DNA from: Candidatus Stahliibacteriota bacterium
Lineage (GTDB): Bacteria > Hydrothermota > UBA3073 > JACQXS01
Direction of reading: 5' to 3'
Assembly: GCA_016208615.1 (NCBI GenBank)
Contig: JACQXS010000004.1
Location: 1 to 36,862 of the forward strand
DNA length: 36,862 bases
The notes beneath the pieces were generated by a model that was not told the origin of the DNA, searched no databases, and saw only the letters and a list, made by a program, of their open reading frames with translations. Numbering within the stretch: the stretch's first letter is position 1; each line of letters opens with the position of its first letter. A program made the translations under genes and the position numbers. This document shows, one piece after another, positions 7,973-14,949 of the stretch.

Positions 7973-8692
7973 TTATACTGCCCTGGCAACTACTGCGGCA
8001 TAAACATCTGATGCTCCTGCGTTGTAAAGCTCGCCGGCACACTCATCAAGAGTAGCCCCAGTGGTGCAAACATCATCTACAAGAATTAACTTTTTGCCTT
8101 TCACTCGCTCGTTCTTTTTTACCTTAAAAGCATCCTTAACATTTAACTTCCTTTTTTCTCTTTGTTCATCAAGCGAAGATTCAGGTGAGCCAATGCTCTT
8201 CTGTGGCTTGGTAGGTCTTTTTTGTAGGAGTACACCGGTTATAGTTGGAATATTAGTGAGGGTTGAAATTTCGGTACATAGTATTTCACTTTGATTATAT
8301 CCACGCACCCGCTTAGCTACCGGATACAATGGAACAGGAATAATTGCATCCGCCTTGGCTAATAGTTCATCATTCTGAATAATCTTACCTAATAGAGTGC
8401 CAAGTTTTCTGCCGATAGATATTTTTCTCCTGTATTTAAATAACAGCACTAAGTCCCTTAAAATATCTGTATATTTACCAATCGCTCTTGCTCTTGTGAA
8501 CTTATGAGGATGAAGGATACAATCGTTGCAAACCGCATCCCCCGGACTACCGCATCGTTCACAAAAAGGCGGCACTATTACAGAAATACTATTGAAACAA
8601 TTCTCGCACACTGCTTTCTCTTTGGATGCAAGTAAATTACTGCATACACTACAATGTGGAGGAAGAATAAAATCAAGAATAGCTTTTAACAC
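7973..8692 (-). CDS. comF: ComF family phosphoribosyltransferase-like protein
   Basis: The protein has 239 residues from the GTG at 8692. It begins LKAILDFILPPHCSVC, followed by two Cys-x2-Cys pairs (CSVC...CENC and CERCG...CNDC) of the ComF zinc ribbon. The C-terminal phosphoribosyltransferase fold has the PRPP loop LVDDVCTTGATLDECA and the RGYNQSE motif. ComF/GntX proteins take part in DNA uptake during transformation, though their enzymatic activity is unclear. An open frame reaches 8827 but would run through the upstream gene's terminator and overlap its stop. The GTG at 8692 sits seven bases after a -10 box and aligns with family N-termini. topA begins 44 bases downstream. Confidence 0.9.
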   Translation of the reverse strand: MLKAILDFILPPHCSVCSNLLASKEKAVCENCFNSISVIVPPFCERCGSPGDAVCNDCILHPHKFTRARAIGKYTDILRDLVLLFKYRRKISIGRKLGTLLGKIIQNDELLAKADAIIPVPLYPVAKRVRGYNQSEILCTEISTLTNIPTITGVLLQKRPTKPQKSIGSPESSLDEQREKRKLNVKDAFKVKKNERVKGKKLILVDDVCTTGATLDECAGELYNAGASDVYAAVVARAV

Positions 8693-8699
8693 TGAACTA

Positions 8700-8727
8700 T
8701 ATTTACATAAATAGGATGAAAAGTCAA
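8700..8727 (-). promoter_or_regulatory. Leaderless-type promoter of comF
   Basis: On the minus strand, TTGACT (8727-8722), 16 bases, then TAAATA (8705-8700) are followed by seven bases and the GTG start at 8692. The promoter lies just after the terminator of the upstream gene. It decides the start, because the longer reading frame would begin upstream of the transcript. Confidence 0.6.
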
Positions 8728-8751
8728 GAAAAACCGACGCCCCCAATAAGT

Positions 8752-8793
8752 TAAAAAACAAATGCCGCCGGGAAGGATAGCTCCCGACGGCAT
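8752..8793 (-). terminator. Intrinsic terminator after the LysM-barrel gene
   Basis: A GC-rich inverted repeat spans 8761-8793 (AATGCCG-C-CGGGA pairing with TCCCG-A-CGGCATT, loop of about eight bases). On the minus strand it is followed by TTTGTTTTTT at about 8760-8751. It lies 18 bases past the stop of the 8811-10058 gene and separates it from comF. Confidence 0.85.
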
Positions 8794-8810
8794 TCCCTAA
8801 TAAATATCGC

Positions 8811-10058
8811 TTATTTCTTACCAACACATAGCTCTGGGGGTAATTTCAATATATTGAGCTGCTGACCAGGATAAATGAAACGAGGCCTCTTTATCTGTCC
8901 CTTATTTGTGTGATAGATAAGAGACCAAAGATAACCATTCCCTTTACCATACACTTCAGGAGACCCAGCTATCTTCCATAAGCATTCGCCTTTCTTTACC
9001 TGATGGATTTCGTATTTTAACTGCATTGCAGATTCGTCAAACTTTTGTTGCAAAGCGAGTAGGTCTGCTTTTAATTTAGCACTCTCTGACTCTAAAGTAG
9101 TGTACTCATCACCTTTCTGGGTAAGTTCATCTTTTGTTTTAGCAAGTTCTGCTTCCAATTCCTTTGCCCTCGCCAAAGCAGCAATTTCTTCCTTGGATTG
9201 TATATGAACCGTAGGAGAGTAAGAAAGACCCAAAGTAACTGCCCACGGATACTCTTCTGCCTCATAGTATCCTTTATACCATACATTCAATGGTGGGTCC
9301 AATGTGCCCCATGTCCCTGCTTCCGCACTTAATAAGAACTTAATACGAGGCGAAAGGTTACGATTTATACCAACAACTACTGTTTTGGGATTCTCAGTAA
9401 CCGCAACCTTATCCCCATACGAATTTACATCAGTCTCACCCTCAATAAATAGCCCAAACGGTAAAGATAACCCTATTCCAAGAGGCACACGAGTATCAGA
9501 AATAGGATTAAGTGTATCCTGCAAATCCCCGATATTCTTAAGAAAACCAATATTCAAGTGAAGCATAATAGACTTGATACACTTTTGAGTAAAAACTAAC
9601 TTTGCTCCACCACCCACTTCTTCGTTTGAAAATTTAGGACACCATTTATCGTATAATGGTAGGTCTGACGCTCCTGTTGGAAGTCTGGCAAATGCATAAG
9701 CTCCTAATAAAGTAACACACTCACCCGTAGGACACTTGCCACAAGTGGGCTGCTTCTTAAAGAAAATAATCTTGCCACCTATATCAGCATCTCCTACACC
9801 AACTTGCGCATCAGAACCAAGTCCCAAATGATACCTAATTAGTGGTGGATTGAGATACAGTTCTAAATTATCAAGAGCAGTCCAACTAATTCCATACTTC
9901 ACAGCTAACTCACGATGTGGCGTACCCACAACCCACTCATCTTGATAGCCCTTGAAGTAACTATAGACCTCAACCGCCCCTTTGGGATTAAGGGTTCCCG
10001 TAACCACATAATCCCCATATAATGGAAAAACTGCTAAAAAGAATCCTACAATAGACAT
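8811..10058 (-). CDS. Envelope protein with barrel-like body and LysM
   Basis: The protein has 415 residues. A signal peptide (MSIVGFFLAVFPLYG) is followed by about 270 residues of barrel-like strands with many aromatic and glycine residues (VTGTLNPKGAVEVYSYFKG, LSLPFGLFIEGETDVNSYG). Residues about 290-345 form a coiled coil (EEIAALARAKELEAELAKT and following heptads). The end is a LysM-like module (VKKGECLWKIAG...YPGQQLNIL) of the type that binds peptidoglycan. This plan, barrel, coiled-coil spacer, then cell-wall binder, suggests a tether between outer membrane and wall, analogous to OmpA-like proteins, but that role is inferred. A strong AAGGAGGG site precedes the ATG, and a terminator follows the stop. 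Confidence 0.75.
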   Translation of the reverse strand: MSIVGFFLAVFPLYGDYVVTGTLNPKGAVEVYSYFKGYQDEWVVGTPHRELAVKYGISWTALDNLELYLNPPLIRYHLGLGSDAQVGVGDADIGGKIIFFKKQPTCGKCPTGECVTLLGAYAFARLPTGASDLPLYDKWCPKFSNEEVGGGAKLVFTQKCIKSIMLHLNIGFLKNIGDLQDTLNPISDTRVPLGIGLSLPFGLFIEGETDVNSYGDKVAVTENPKTVVVGINRNLSPRIKFLLSAEAGTWGTLDPPLNVWYKGYYEAEEYPWAVTLGLSYSPTVHIQSKEEIAALARAKELEAELAKTKDELTQKGDEYTTLESESAKLKADLLALQQKFDESAMQLKYEIHQVKKGECLWKIAGSPEVYGKGNGYLWSLIYHTNKGQIKRPRFIYPGQQLNILKLPPELCVGKK

Positions 10059-10077
10059 TTTACCCTCCTTGAATATA

Positions 10078-10105
10078 ATTAAATATTAAATTTTACCCTT
10101 GTCAA
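10078..10105 (-). promoter_or_regulatory. Promoter of the LysM-barrel gene
   Basis: On the minus strand, TTGACA (10105-10100) and TTTAAT (10083-10078) are separated by 16 bases. Transcription should start near 10071, leaving a short leader that contains the AAGGAGGG ribosome site. This is a leadered contrast to the leaderless promoters. Confidence 0.5.
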
Positions 10106-10878
10106 GTCTTTTTTTGTTTTTTATATAAAAATTGCATAAACCATAGAGAAAACAAGAATAAAGACATAGAAGTGATTTGATTATGCGTAAGTCCTAATAA
10201 TACATAAGCTTTGGAATCATAGTGCCTTAGGAAATCAACAAAAAATCTCCACCCCCCATATAGAGCTAAAAATAAACCGAATAAGTAACCATTTGGTCTA
10301 TTTTTCTTCTCTACTGTCAATAGAATTAAGAACATACACACCGCAGCAAGAGTTTCATAAATTTGAGTCGGATGTACCCGAATAACTTTTCCAAAGGCCC
10401 ATCCAGCAGGCGAATCAGCAGGAAATATTACACCCCACGGGAGATGAGTATGTTTGCCAAAGCAACAGCCATTTAAGAAGCACCCTATCCTTGCAATCCC
10501 CAATCCCAAAGCCACCGAAGGTGCTACTATATCTATAACTTTAAGAACATTAACCTGCCTCTTTTTTAAGAATATAATCCCAAACAGAACGGCAGCTGCA
10601 AATCCGCCATAAAAAATAAGCCCACCTTCCCAGACTTTAAATATTTGACCGGGTGATTTAGCATAATAGTCCAAATTCTCAACTACATAACTGATTCTAC
10701 CCCCTACTATCGCCGCTATTATAAGTACAAGAGAGAGGTCAGAGATAATAGACTTGGGTATCTCGTATTTAATTGCACGGCGCTCAGCAATCCATGTACC
10801 TACTACAAAAGCTATGGCTACCATCGTCCCCCAAGAGGTGATGGATAAACCGCCGAGCTCAAAAATTACCCTGTGCAT
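10102..10878 (-). CDS. lgt: Prolipoprotein diacylglyceryl transferase
   Basis: Lgt transfers diacylglycerol from phosphatidylglycerol to the lipobox cysteine of prolipoproteins in the inner membrane. The 258-residue protein has about seven hydrophobic segments. It shows family motifs: GGLIFYGGFAAA near the periplasmic face, GIARIGCFLNGCCFGK (the Lgt signature), and HPTQIYE. RFFVDFLRHYD near the end contains the conserved Arg-rich region. The stop lies close to the -35 box of the next gene. It sits 93 bases downstream of rodA in the same orientation, and the spacer contains short TTAAAT repeats. The ATG at 10878 has no clear Shine-Dalgarno site. Confidence 0.95.
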   Translation of the reverse strand: MHRVIFELGGLSITSWGTMVAIAFVVGTWIAERRAIKYEIPKSIISDLSLVLIIAAIVGGRISYVVENLDYYAKSPGQIFKVWEGGLIFYGGFAAAVLFGIIFLKKRQVNVLKVIDIVAPSVALGLGIARIGCFLNGCCFGKHTHLPWGVIFPADSPAGWAFGKVIRVHPTQIYETLAAVCMFLILLTVEKKNRPNGYLFGLFLALYGGWRFFVDFLRHYDSKAYVLLGLTHNQITSMSLFLFSLWFMQFLYKKQKKT

Positions 10879-10884
10879 AATGCG

Positions 10885-10957
10885 AATAGTTAAATAGTGA
10901 ATGGTAATTAGTTAAATAAATTTAGGTCAATATTTAACCATTTAACTATTTAACCAA
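10885..10957. repeat. TTAAATAG/TTAAATGG inverted repeat array
   Basis: Units AGTTAAATAG and GTTAAATAAA on one side face ATTTAACCATTTAACTATTTAACC on the other, forming an AT-rich inverted array between rodA and lgt. The same unit recurs at 18443-18515. A possible -35 TTGACC (10929-10924, minus) with TACCAT (10906-10901) is embedded in it and could serve lgt. Confidence 0.55.
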
Positions 10958-10971
10958 TTGAAAATATGTCT

Positions 10972-12189
10972 TTAATACTCATACCTATGTTTAGCAACAT
11001 TTAAGAGCAATCCCATCATTGCAGACGAAACTATCATACTTGACCCACCATACGATATAAAGGATAAAGGAACTCCCACTGTTGGTACAAGCCCAGTAGT
11101 CATTCCCACATTTATAAGTATTTGAATTCCCAAAATACTAACTATTCCAATAGCAAGGAAGCTATTAAATTCTGACCTTGCCGCCCTTGCCATCTTAAAT
11201 CCTCTCCATAAAGCCAAAAAGAAACAAATAAGAACTACGCAACAGCCCAGGAATCCAAATTCCTCTCCTATAGCAGAAAAAATGAAATCCGTATGCACCT
11301 CCGGTAAAAAGTCAAATCCCTTCTGCGTACCTTTTAGAATCCCCTTGCCTAAAAAACTACCCGACCCAATAGCAATTTTGGATTGTAAAATCTGCCACCC
11401 ACTGCCCTGTAAATCACGAGAAGGGACAAGGAAATTTGTAATCCGAGCCTGCTGATAGGGCTTCAAGTGGCCCCAAAGAATAGAATGAGAAAGCCCAACC
11501 GCTAAGTTAATAGCAAAGATAAGGATGAACTCATTCAAAGGAAGGCGATTAAAATAGAAAATTAAAATCGCTAAAATTAAAAATCCAATTAAAGAAATCC
11601 AGTGTACACCACAAATTAAAGCCAAAACAGGCGAAATAATTACAAAAAGATATACTAATGGAGTACCTTTGTAAAAGAGTAACGAAAGCCCAAAGAATAA
11701 AAAAATAAGCGAAGTACCTAAATCCGGCTCTACTAACACAAGGAAAAAAGGGACAACAACAATTAGAACAGGAAGAATTAAGTGTCTTAATTCTGTAATA
11801 CGGAACTTTTTATTACATAAGAAGCTGGTTAAGAAAAGCAGAGTACCCAGTTTAGCTATCTCGGAAGGCTGTAATCTTATACCCCCTATATCAATCCATC
11901 TCTTCGCACCATGCGACCCCGTACCTATAACAAAAACAAGAATCACTCCAACCAAAGAAGCTAAATAAAACACCCAAGAAAATGCATCCCAAGCTCTTAA
12001 TGGGACTAAATAAAATATAATACCTACAATTAACCCTATAAATACCCACAATAATTGACGCAGAAAAATGGACGAAGATTCGCCGTATGTTGTGCTATAT
12101 ACAGATATTAGGCCAACAAAAACTAAAAATAAAGTTAGTCCAAGTAAGACAAAATCAAAATCCCTAAATACATTCCTGTTTAATATCAT
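10972..12189 (-). CDS. rodA: Rod-shape-determining protein RodA (SEDS)
   Basis: This is a 405-residue SEDS-family peptidoglycan glycosyltransferase with about ten membrane segments. Motifs include LQPSEIAKLGTLLF, then LVEPDLGTSLIF, the QILQSKIAIGSG loop, FLPEVHTDFIFSAIGEEFG, and the terminal VPTVGVPLSFISYGGSSM. These patterns are shared by RodA, FtsW and SpoVE. The length, the YSTTYG start and the absence of FtsW-type extensions favour RodA, which works with a class B PBP in lateral wall growth. No partner PBP2 or MreB gene is present in the window. The stop is followed after 93 bases by lgt. No ribosome site is evident before the ATG. Confidence 0.88.
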   Translation of the reverse strand: MILNRNVFRDFDFVLLGLTLFLVFVGLISVYSTTYGESSSIFLRQLLWVFIGLIVGIIFYLVPLRAWDAFSWVFYLASLVGVILVFVIGTGSHGAKRWIDIGGIRLQPSEIAKLGTLLFLTSFLCNKKFRITELRHLILPVLIVVVPFFLVLVEPDLGTSLIFLFFGLSLLFYKGTPLVYLFVIISPVLALICGVHWISLIGFLILAILIFYFNRLPLNEFILIFAINLAVGLSHSILWGHLKPYQQARITNFLVPSRDLQGSGWQILQSKIAIGSGSFLGKGILKGTQKGFDFLPEVHTDFIFSAIGEEFGFLGCCVVLICFFLALWRGFKMARAARSEFNSFLAIGIVSILGIQILINVGMTTGLVPTVGVPLSFISYGGSSMIVSSAMMGLLLNVAKHRYEY

Positions 12190-12280
12190 AGACAGTAATA
12201 ATTAACTATTCTAAAATATCCCCACATCAAAAATCAAAAAGAATGCCACAGATTCACAGATACAAAAACCTAATTCCTAA

Positions 12281-13297
12281 TTAATGTCGTAGCCTCCTTA
12301 ATCCGATACCATATACTACGCCGATTATCTGAAAATCATCATCAGGAGTAACAATAATTGGAGAATACTGGGGATTGGAAGACTTTAAGACTATATGCTC
12401 CTTTTTGCGCTCAAATTCTTTTATCATTGACTCGCCGTTTAGTCTGCAAACTACAATATCCCGATTTTCAGCGCTCCTTTGAGCGATTACTATAGCATAA
12501 TCACCCAAAAGAATAGATGGAGACATTGAATCACCATTTACGCGGACACCAAAAACCTCCTTACCTTGTTTAATTAATGCACCATCAGGCACCCATATCC
12601 AATCTATGACATCGGCTGGCAATATTTCAACAGGATGACCCGCAGGTACATTAGCAATCACTGGAATCTTGGGACGCAATTCTACTAAATTAAGGGGCAT
12701 AATCTCCTTAGTAGAGGGCTTTACTCTTACCTTGAGCTCCTCTGATAAAAATTTCTCGAGCGATTCAAGTTTACGCTCAAGTTTGTTAAGTTTATCATTA
12801 TCTGAAAGCACATTGCCCTCACCAGTAGTTCTGCCAAGAACAATAAAATCAACCGTTACGCCAGATAGCTCTGCAAAACGAGTAACAATAGAAAAAGAAG
12901 GCAATAATGTACCACGCTCATAACCTAATACACGAGCTTCATCTATGCTTAGTCGAGCAGCAAGATCACGACGAGAAATATGCAACCCTGCTTCCCTTAA
13001 ATACTCTATCCGCTTACCCACATCACTTAAATCTAATAGATTAAATATTCTATCAGAATACCCCCCGGGAGACTTGCCCCTACCTTCCAAAAGCCAATCT
13101 ACCGAACACTCTCCCAACTCAGCCATCTTAATCAATATCTCACCCTTAGGCTGCCTTACTCCCCGCTCCCAAGTACTTACCGTATCTTGCGAGACACCAA
13201 GCAGACCACCAAATTTATCCCCACTAAGCCCTAATACCTTTTCCCTTACATACCTTAACCTATTCTTACCCTGCAATAAATCTAAATCTTTTTTCAT
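12281..13297 (-). CDS. LexA-like S24 repressor with two HTH domains
   Basis: The 338-residue protein has an XRE-type helix-turn-helix at about 12-66 (FGGLLGVSQDTVSTWERG), a second at about 93-150 (DLAARLSIDEARVLGYERG), and a charged coiled coil at about 165-190. The C-terminal LexA/S24 peptidase domain has the Ala-Gly cleavage site A219-G220 (VPAGHP), nucleophile S257 in NGDSMSP and general base K293 in ESMIKEF. All parts needed for RecA-stimulated self-cleavage are present, so it probably senses DNA damage. Two HTH units in one chain are unusual for a LexA or CI repressor. The upstream region holds opposed promoters and a palindrome, suggesting autoregulation. No phage structural genes are nearby, so a chromosomal SOS-type regulator or a prophage remnant are both possible. 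Confidence 0.85.
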   Translation of the reverse strand: MKKDLDLLQGKNRLRYVREKVLGLSGDKFGGLLGVSQDTVSTWERGVRQPKGEILIKMAELGECSVDWLLEGRGKSPGGYSDRIFNLLDLSDVGKRIEYLREAGLHISRRDLAARLSIDEARVLGYERGTLLPSFSIVTRFAELSGVTVDFIVLGRTTGEGNVLSDNDKLNKLERKLESLEKFLSEELKVRVKPSTKEIMPLNLVELRPKIPVIANVPAGHPVEILPADVIDWIWVPDGALIKQGKEVFGVRVNGDSMSPSILLGDYAIVIAQRSAENRDIVVCRLNGESMIKEFERKKEHIVLKSSNPQYSPIIVTPDDDFQIIGVVYGIGLRRLRH

Positions 13298-13333
13298 AAA
13301 TATTATAGGATATTAACTTTTAGACGAAAAGTG

Positions 13334-13351
13334 AAAAAATTACGATTTTTT
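13334..13351. promoter_or_regulatory. Palindrome, candidate repressor operator
   Basis: AAAAAAT (13334-13340) and ATTTTTT (13345-13351) form an inverted repeat around TACG. It sits between the repressor start at 13297 and the TTGACA at 13354, within the region where an autoregulated LexA/CI-like protein would bind. The AT-rich arms also make chance occurrence possible. Confidence 0.35.
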
Positions 13352-13374
13352 ACTTGACAAGGCATATTGGGAGT

Positions 13375-13402
13375 ATTATATATGGGTATGGTCGGTTGTC
13401 AA
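13375..13402 (-). promoter_or_regulatory. Consensus promoter of the S24 repressor
   Basis: On the minus strand, a perfect TTGACA (13402-13397), 16 bases and a perfect TATAAT (13380-13375) point toward the repressor gene, giving a leader of about 70 bases. On the plus strand a TTGACA at 13354-13359 faces it, with a poor -10, so two polymerases would overlap here. A second TATAAT (13307-13302, minus) lies four bases before the repressor ATG but lacks a -35. Confidence 0.6.
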
Positions 13403-13409
13403 GGGGAAA

Positions 13410-13493
13410 ATTGGAAAAGCAGTATATTTTACTTTCTTTTTTTGTTTTTTAAGGATTAACTAATTGGAGGGGAATTGGAAAAGCGGTATATTT
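13410..13493 (+). repeat. Direct repeat of a small gene's start region
   Basis: Bases 13410-13429 and 13474-13493 agree at 19 of 20 positions (ATTGGAAAAGC-A/G-GTATATTT), 64 bases apart. Both follow a purine-rich ribosome-site-like stretch. The upstream copy reads TTG GAA AAG and continues for 13 codons before a stop at 13450, so the start of the 13475 ORF looks duplicated. Confidence 0.6.
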
Positions 13494-13726
13494 CAGTGGG
13501 GGCAGATAAGAAAGTATGGTTGAAATTGTCTCCTCGGTTGCGGGGCAAAGAGTTTAGGGTGCCGCGCGGATGGAGGGAAGGGGCATATTTAGATTACAGG
13601 GATTGGAAATTGTTGGTAAGGTATGGAGTGGTAGGGAAAACAGTATATGTACAGAAGAATAAGAGAATTGATTACAGGGAAATAGTAGCTGGGGGGAAAT
13701 TTTCGCTTGACAGCGCAGAACAATAG
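13475..13726 (+). CDS. Small basic protein, unknown
   Basis: This 83-codon ORF starts with TTG at 13475, four bases after GGAGG (13466-13470). The product is rich in Lys and Arg (MEKRYISVGADKKVW, SPRLRGKEFRVPRGWREG) with hydrophobic strands (WKLLVRYGVVGKTVYVQ) and no signal peptide or cysteine. I recognise no family. It diverges from the S24 repressor gene, an arrangement in which a small gene is often the repressor's first target. The lipA -35 box lies inside its 3' end. It may not be a real gene: the start is TTG and no homologue is known to me. The divergent context and good ribosome site are the arguments in favour. Confidence 0.4.
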   Translation: MEKRYISVGADKKVWLKLSPRLRGKEFRVPRGWREGAYLDYRDWKLLVRYGVVGKTVYVQKNKRIDYREIVAGGKFSLDSAEQ

Positions 13727-13734
13727 CATAATAA
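13707..13734 (+). promoter_or_regulatory. Possible lipA promoter
   Basis: TTGACA at 13707-13712 lies inside the 3' end of the small ORF. The best -10 candidates are TAATAA at 13729-13734 (16-base spacer) or TAATAT at 13732-13737 (19-base spacer). Either gives a leader of roughly 15 bases to the lipA ATG at 13758, which has no Shine-Dalgarno site. Confidence 0.4.
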
Positions 13735-13757
13735 TATGGTAGCTTTCTAAGACATAA

Positions 13758-14651
13758 ATGAAAGTTCCCGAGTGGATAGGTCGCCGAGCTTTTAGTAGTA
13801 ATACACATATCAAATCCCTATTAAAAGAGTTATCGCTTAACACTATTTGTGAATCTGCCAAGTGTCCCAATATTAACGAATGCTTTGGCAAGGGAAGTGC
13901 TACTTTTTTAATTCTCGGTAATATCTGTACAAGGAATTGCGGTTTTTGTAATGTTAAACATGGGGTACCTACTCCGATAGATAAGTCTGAGCCATATCGT
14001 GTAGCAGAAGCAGTAAAAAGACTCGGGTTATTATATGTAGTCATAACTTCTGTGACCAGAGATGACTTGCCTGATGGTGGGGCATCACAATTTATAACTA
14101 CCGTAGCGGCAATCCGAAAACAGAAGACAGAAGACAGATGTCAGAAGTCAGATGTCAGAAGCCAGAAGACGGAAGACGGAAGACAGGGACCAGACATTGA
14201 ATTACTTTTGCCGATACTTGAAAACAGGTGGCTTAACCAAATCGTAGCTATTCAGCCCAAGGTTATGGCTCACAATATAGAAACCGTGCCACGGCTTTAT
14301 GCACAAGTAAGACCTTGCTTCAATTACTCGGAGGCAATTAAGTTTTTGAATTATGTAAAAAGGGCAGATAATTCTATTCTTACTAAATCTGGTATTATGG
14401 TTGGATTAGGGGAAACACAAAAAGAAGTCATAGAAGTAATGAATGATTTAAGAGCACAGGGGGTAAATATTTTAACTATCGGTCAGTATCTCAAGCCTTC
14501 TGGCAGGCAATTACCCGTAGTAGAGTATGTGCAGCCGGCTCAATTTGACGAATACAAGAGAATAGGACAAGAAATGGGGTTTAAGTATGTAGCTTCTGCT
14601 CCGTATGTCAGGAGTTCATACAAGGCCTGGGAAGGTGAAAGCTGTTCATAA
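13758..14651 (+). CDS. lipA: Lipoyl synthase
   Basis: LipA is a radical SAM enzyme that inserts two sulfurs into octanoyl groups on lipoate-dependent proteins. Both iron-sulfur sites are visible: the auxiliary cluster motif CESAKCPNINEC and the radical SAM motif CTRNCGFC. Other family marks are TSVTRDDLPDGGA, MVGLGE and the C-terminal YVRSSYKAWE, whose RSSY serine ligates the auxiliary cluster. The 297-residue length is near normal. The loop after AAIRKQ contains about 24 foreign residues (QKTED-type repeats, DNA 14117-14188) from an in-frame microrepeat insertion, before the family pattern resumes at DIELLLPI. Its 3' end overlaps the sigma-factor ORF on the other strand by 112 bases. Confidence 0.93.
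   Translation: MKVPEWIGRRAFSSNTHIKSLLKELSLNTICESAKCPNINECFGKGSATFLILGNICTRNCGFCNVKHGVPTPIDKSEPYRVAEAVKRLGLLYVVITSVTRDDLPDGGASQFITTVAAIRKQKTEDRCQKSDVRSQKTEDGRQGPDIELLLPILENRWLNQIVAIQPKVMAHNIETVPRLYAQVRPCFNYSEAIKFLNYVKRADNSILTKSGIMVGLGETQKEVIEVMNDLRAQGVNILTIGQYLKPSGRQLPVVEYVQPAQFDEYKRIGQEMGFKYVASAPYVRSSYKAWEGESCS
14117..14188 (+). repeat. AGAAGACAG microrepeat inside lipA
   Basis: The segment is built from variants of CAGAAGACAG, GACGGAAG and CAGATGT. Related sequences occur at 18728-18780 (inside the GT4 gene), 22669-22700 (inside tilS) and 21951-21966 (intergenic). It keeps the lipA frame open and encodes a hydrophilic Lys/Glu/Asp/Arg/Gln loop. Confidence 0.75.
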
Positions 14652-14920
14652 TTTTTACTCCTCTTAAGTCGATTAAGACATAAATTACGCGTAATTCTCA
14701 TTAGCCAGCCACCAAATCTATCAGGATTTGAAATTTGGTCTAACTTTTGATATGCCCGGATAAAGCTTTCCTGTGCTATATCCAGCGCATCATCTCTATT
14801 TTTCATCATAGACAACGCCACACCGAACACCGCATCTTTATATCGCTCTACAAGGGTATTAAAATGAGCTGTTTCGCCGCCTAAAATCAACGCCACAAGT
14901 TTAGCATCTCTAATTTTCAT
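14540..14920 (-). pseudogene. Truncated ECF-type sigma factor (region 2 only)
   Basis: Residues 1 to about 92 match sigma-70 region 2 of ECF factors: FNTLVERYKDAVFGVALSMM, DALDIAQESFIRAYQKLDQ and FGGWLMRITRNLCLNRLKR, which cover core binding and -10 recognition. After about residue 92 the frame crosses the lipA 3' end on the opposite strand. The last 35 residues are therefore antisense to lipA and contain no region 4 (the -35-binding HTH). The ORF stops at 126 residues, against roughly 160-200 for a complete factor. Most likely a deletion or rearrangement fused the gene's 5' half to lipA's tail. A functional region-2-only protein is less likely but has precedent in split sigma systems. No anti-sigma gene follows. 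Confidence 0.7.
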
Positions 14921-14949
14921 CTCTATATGTAAGACACAAAAAAGAAAAA

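Noticed and set aside
8693-8827. N-terminal extension of comF to 8827
   Set aside because: It would include the upstream gene's intrinsic terminator, overlap its stop, and start before the comF promoter. The extra residues do not resemble ComF.
13306-13365. Twenty-codon leader ORF upstream of the repressor (ATG 13365, minus)
   Set aside because: No ribosome site, composition of an AT-rich spacer, and no regulatory hairpin that would suggest attenuation.
12281-13726. Prophage immunity region (CI/Cro-like)
   Set aside because: Apart from the repressor and a small unknown ORF, no integrase, replication, structural or lysis genes are present. Neighbours are housekeeping genes.
13554-14044. Minus-strand open frames across the small ORF and lipA start
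   Set aside because: They have Ser/Leu/Tyr/Ile-rich shadow composition, no family motif and no ribosome site, and they oppose the clear lipA iron-sulfur motifs.
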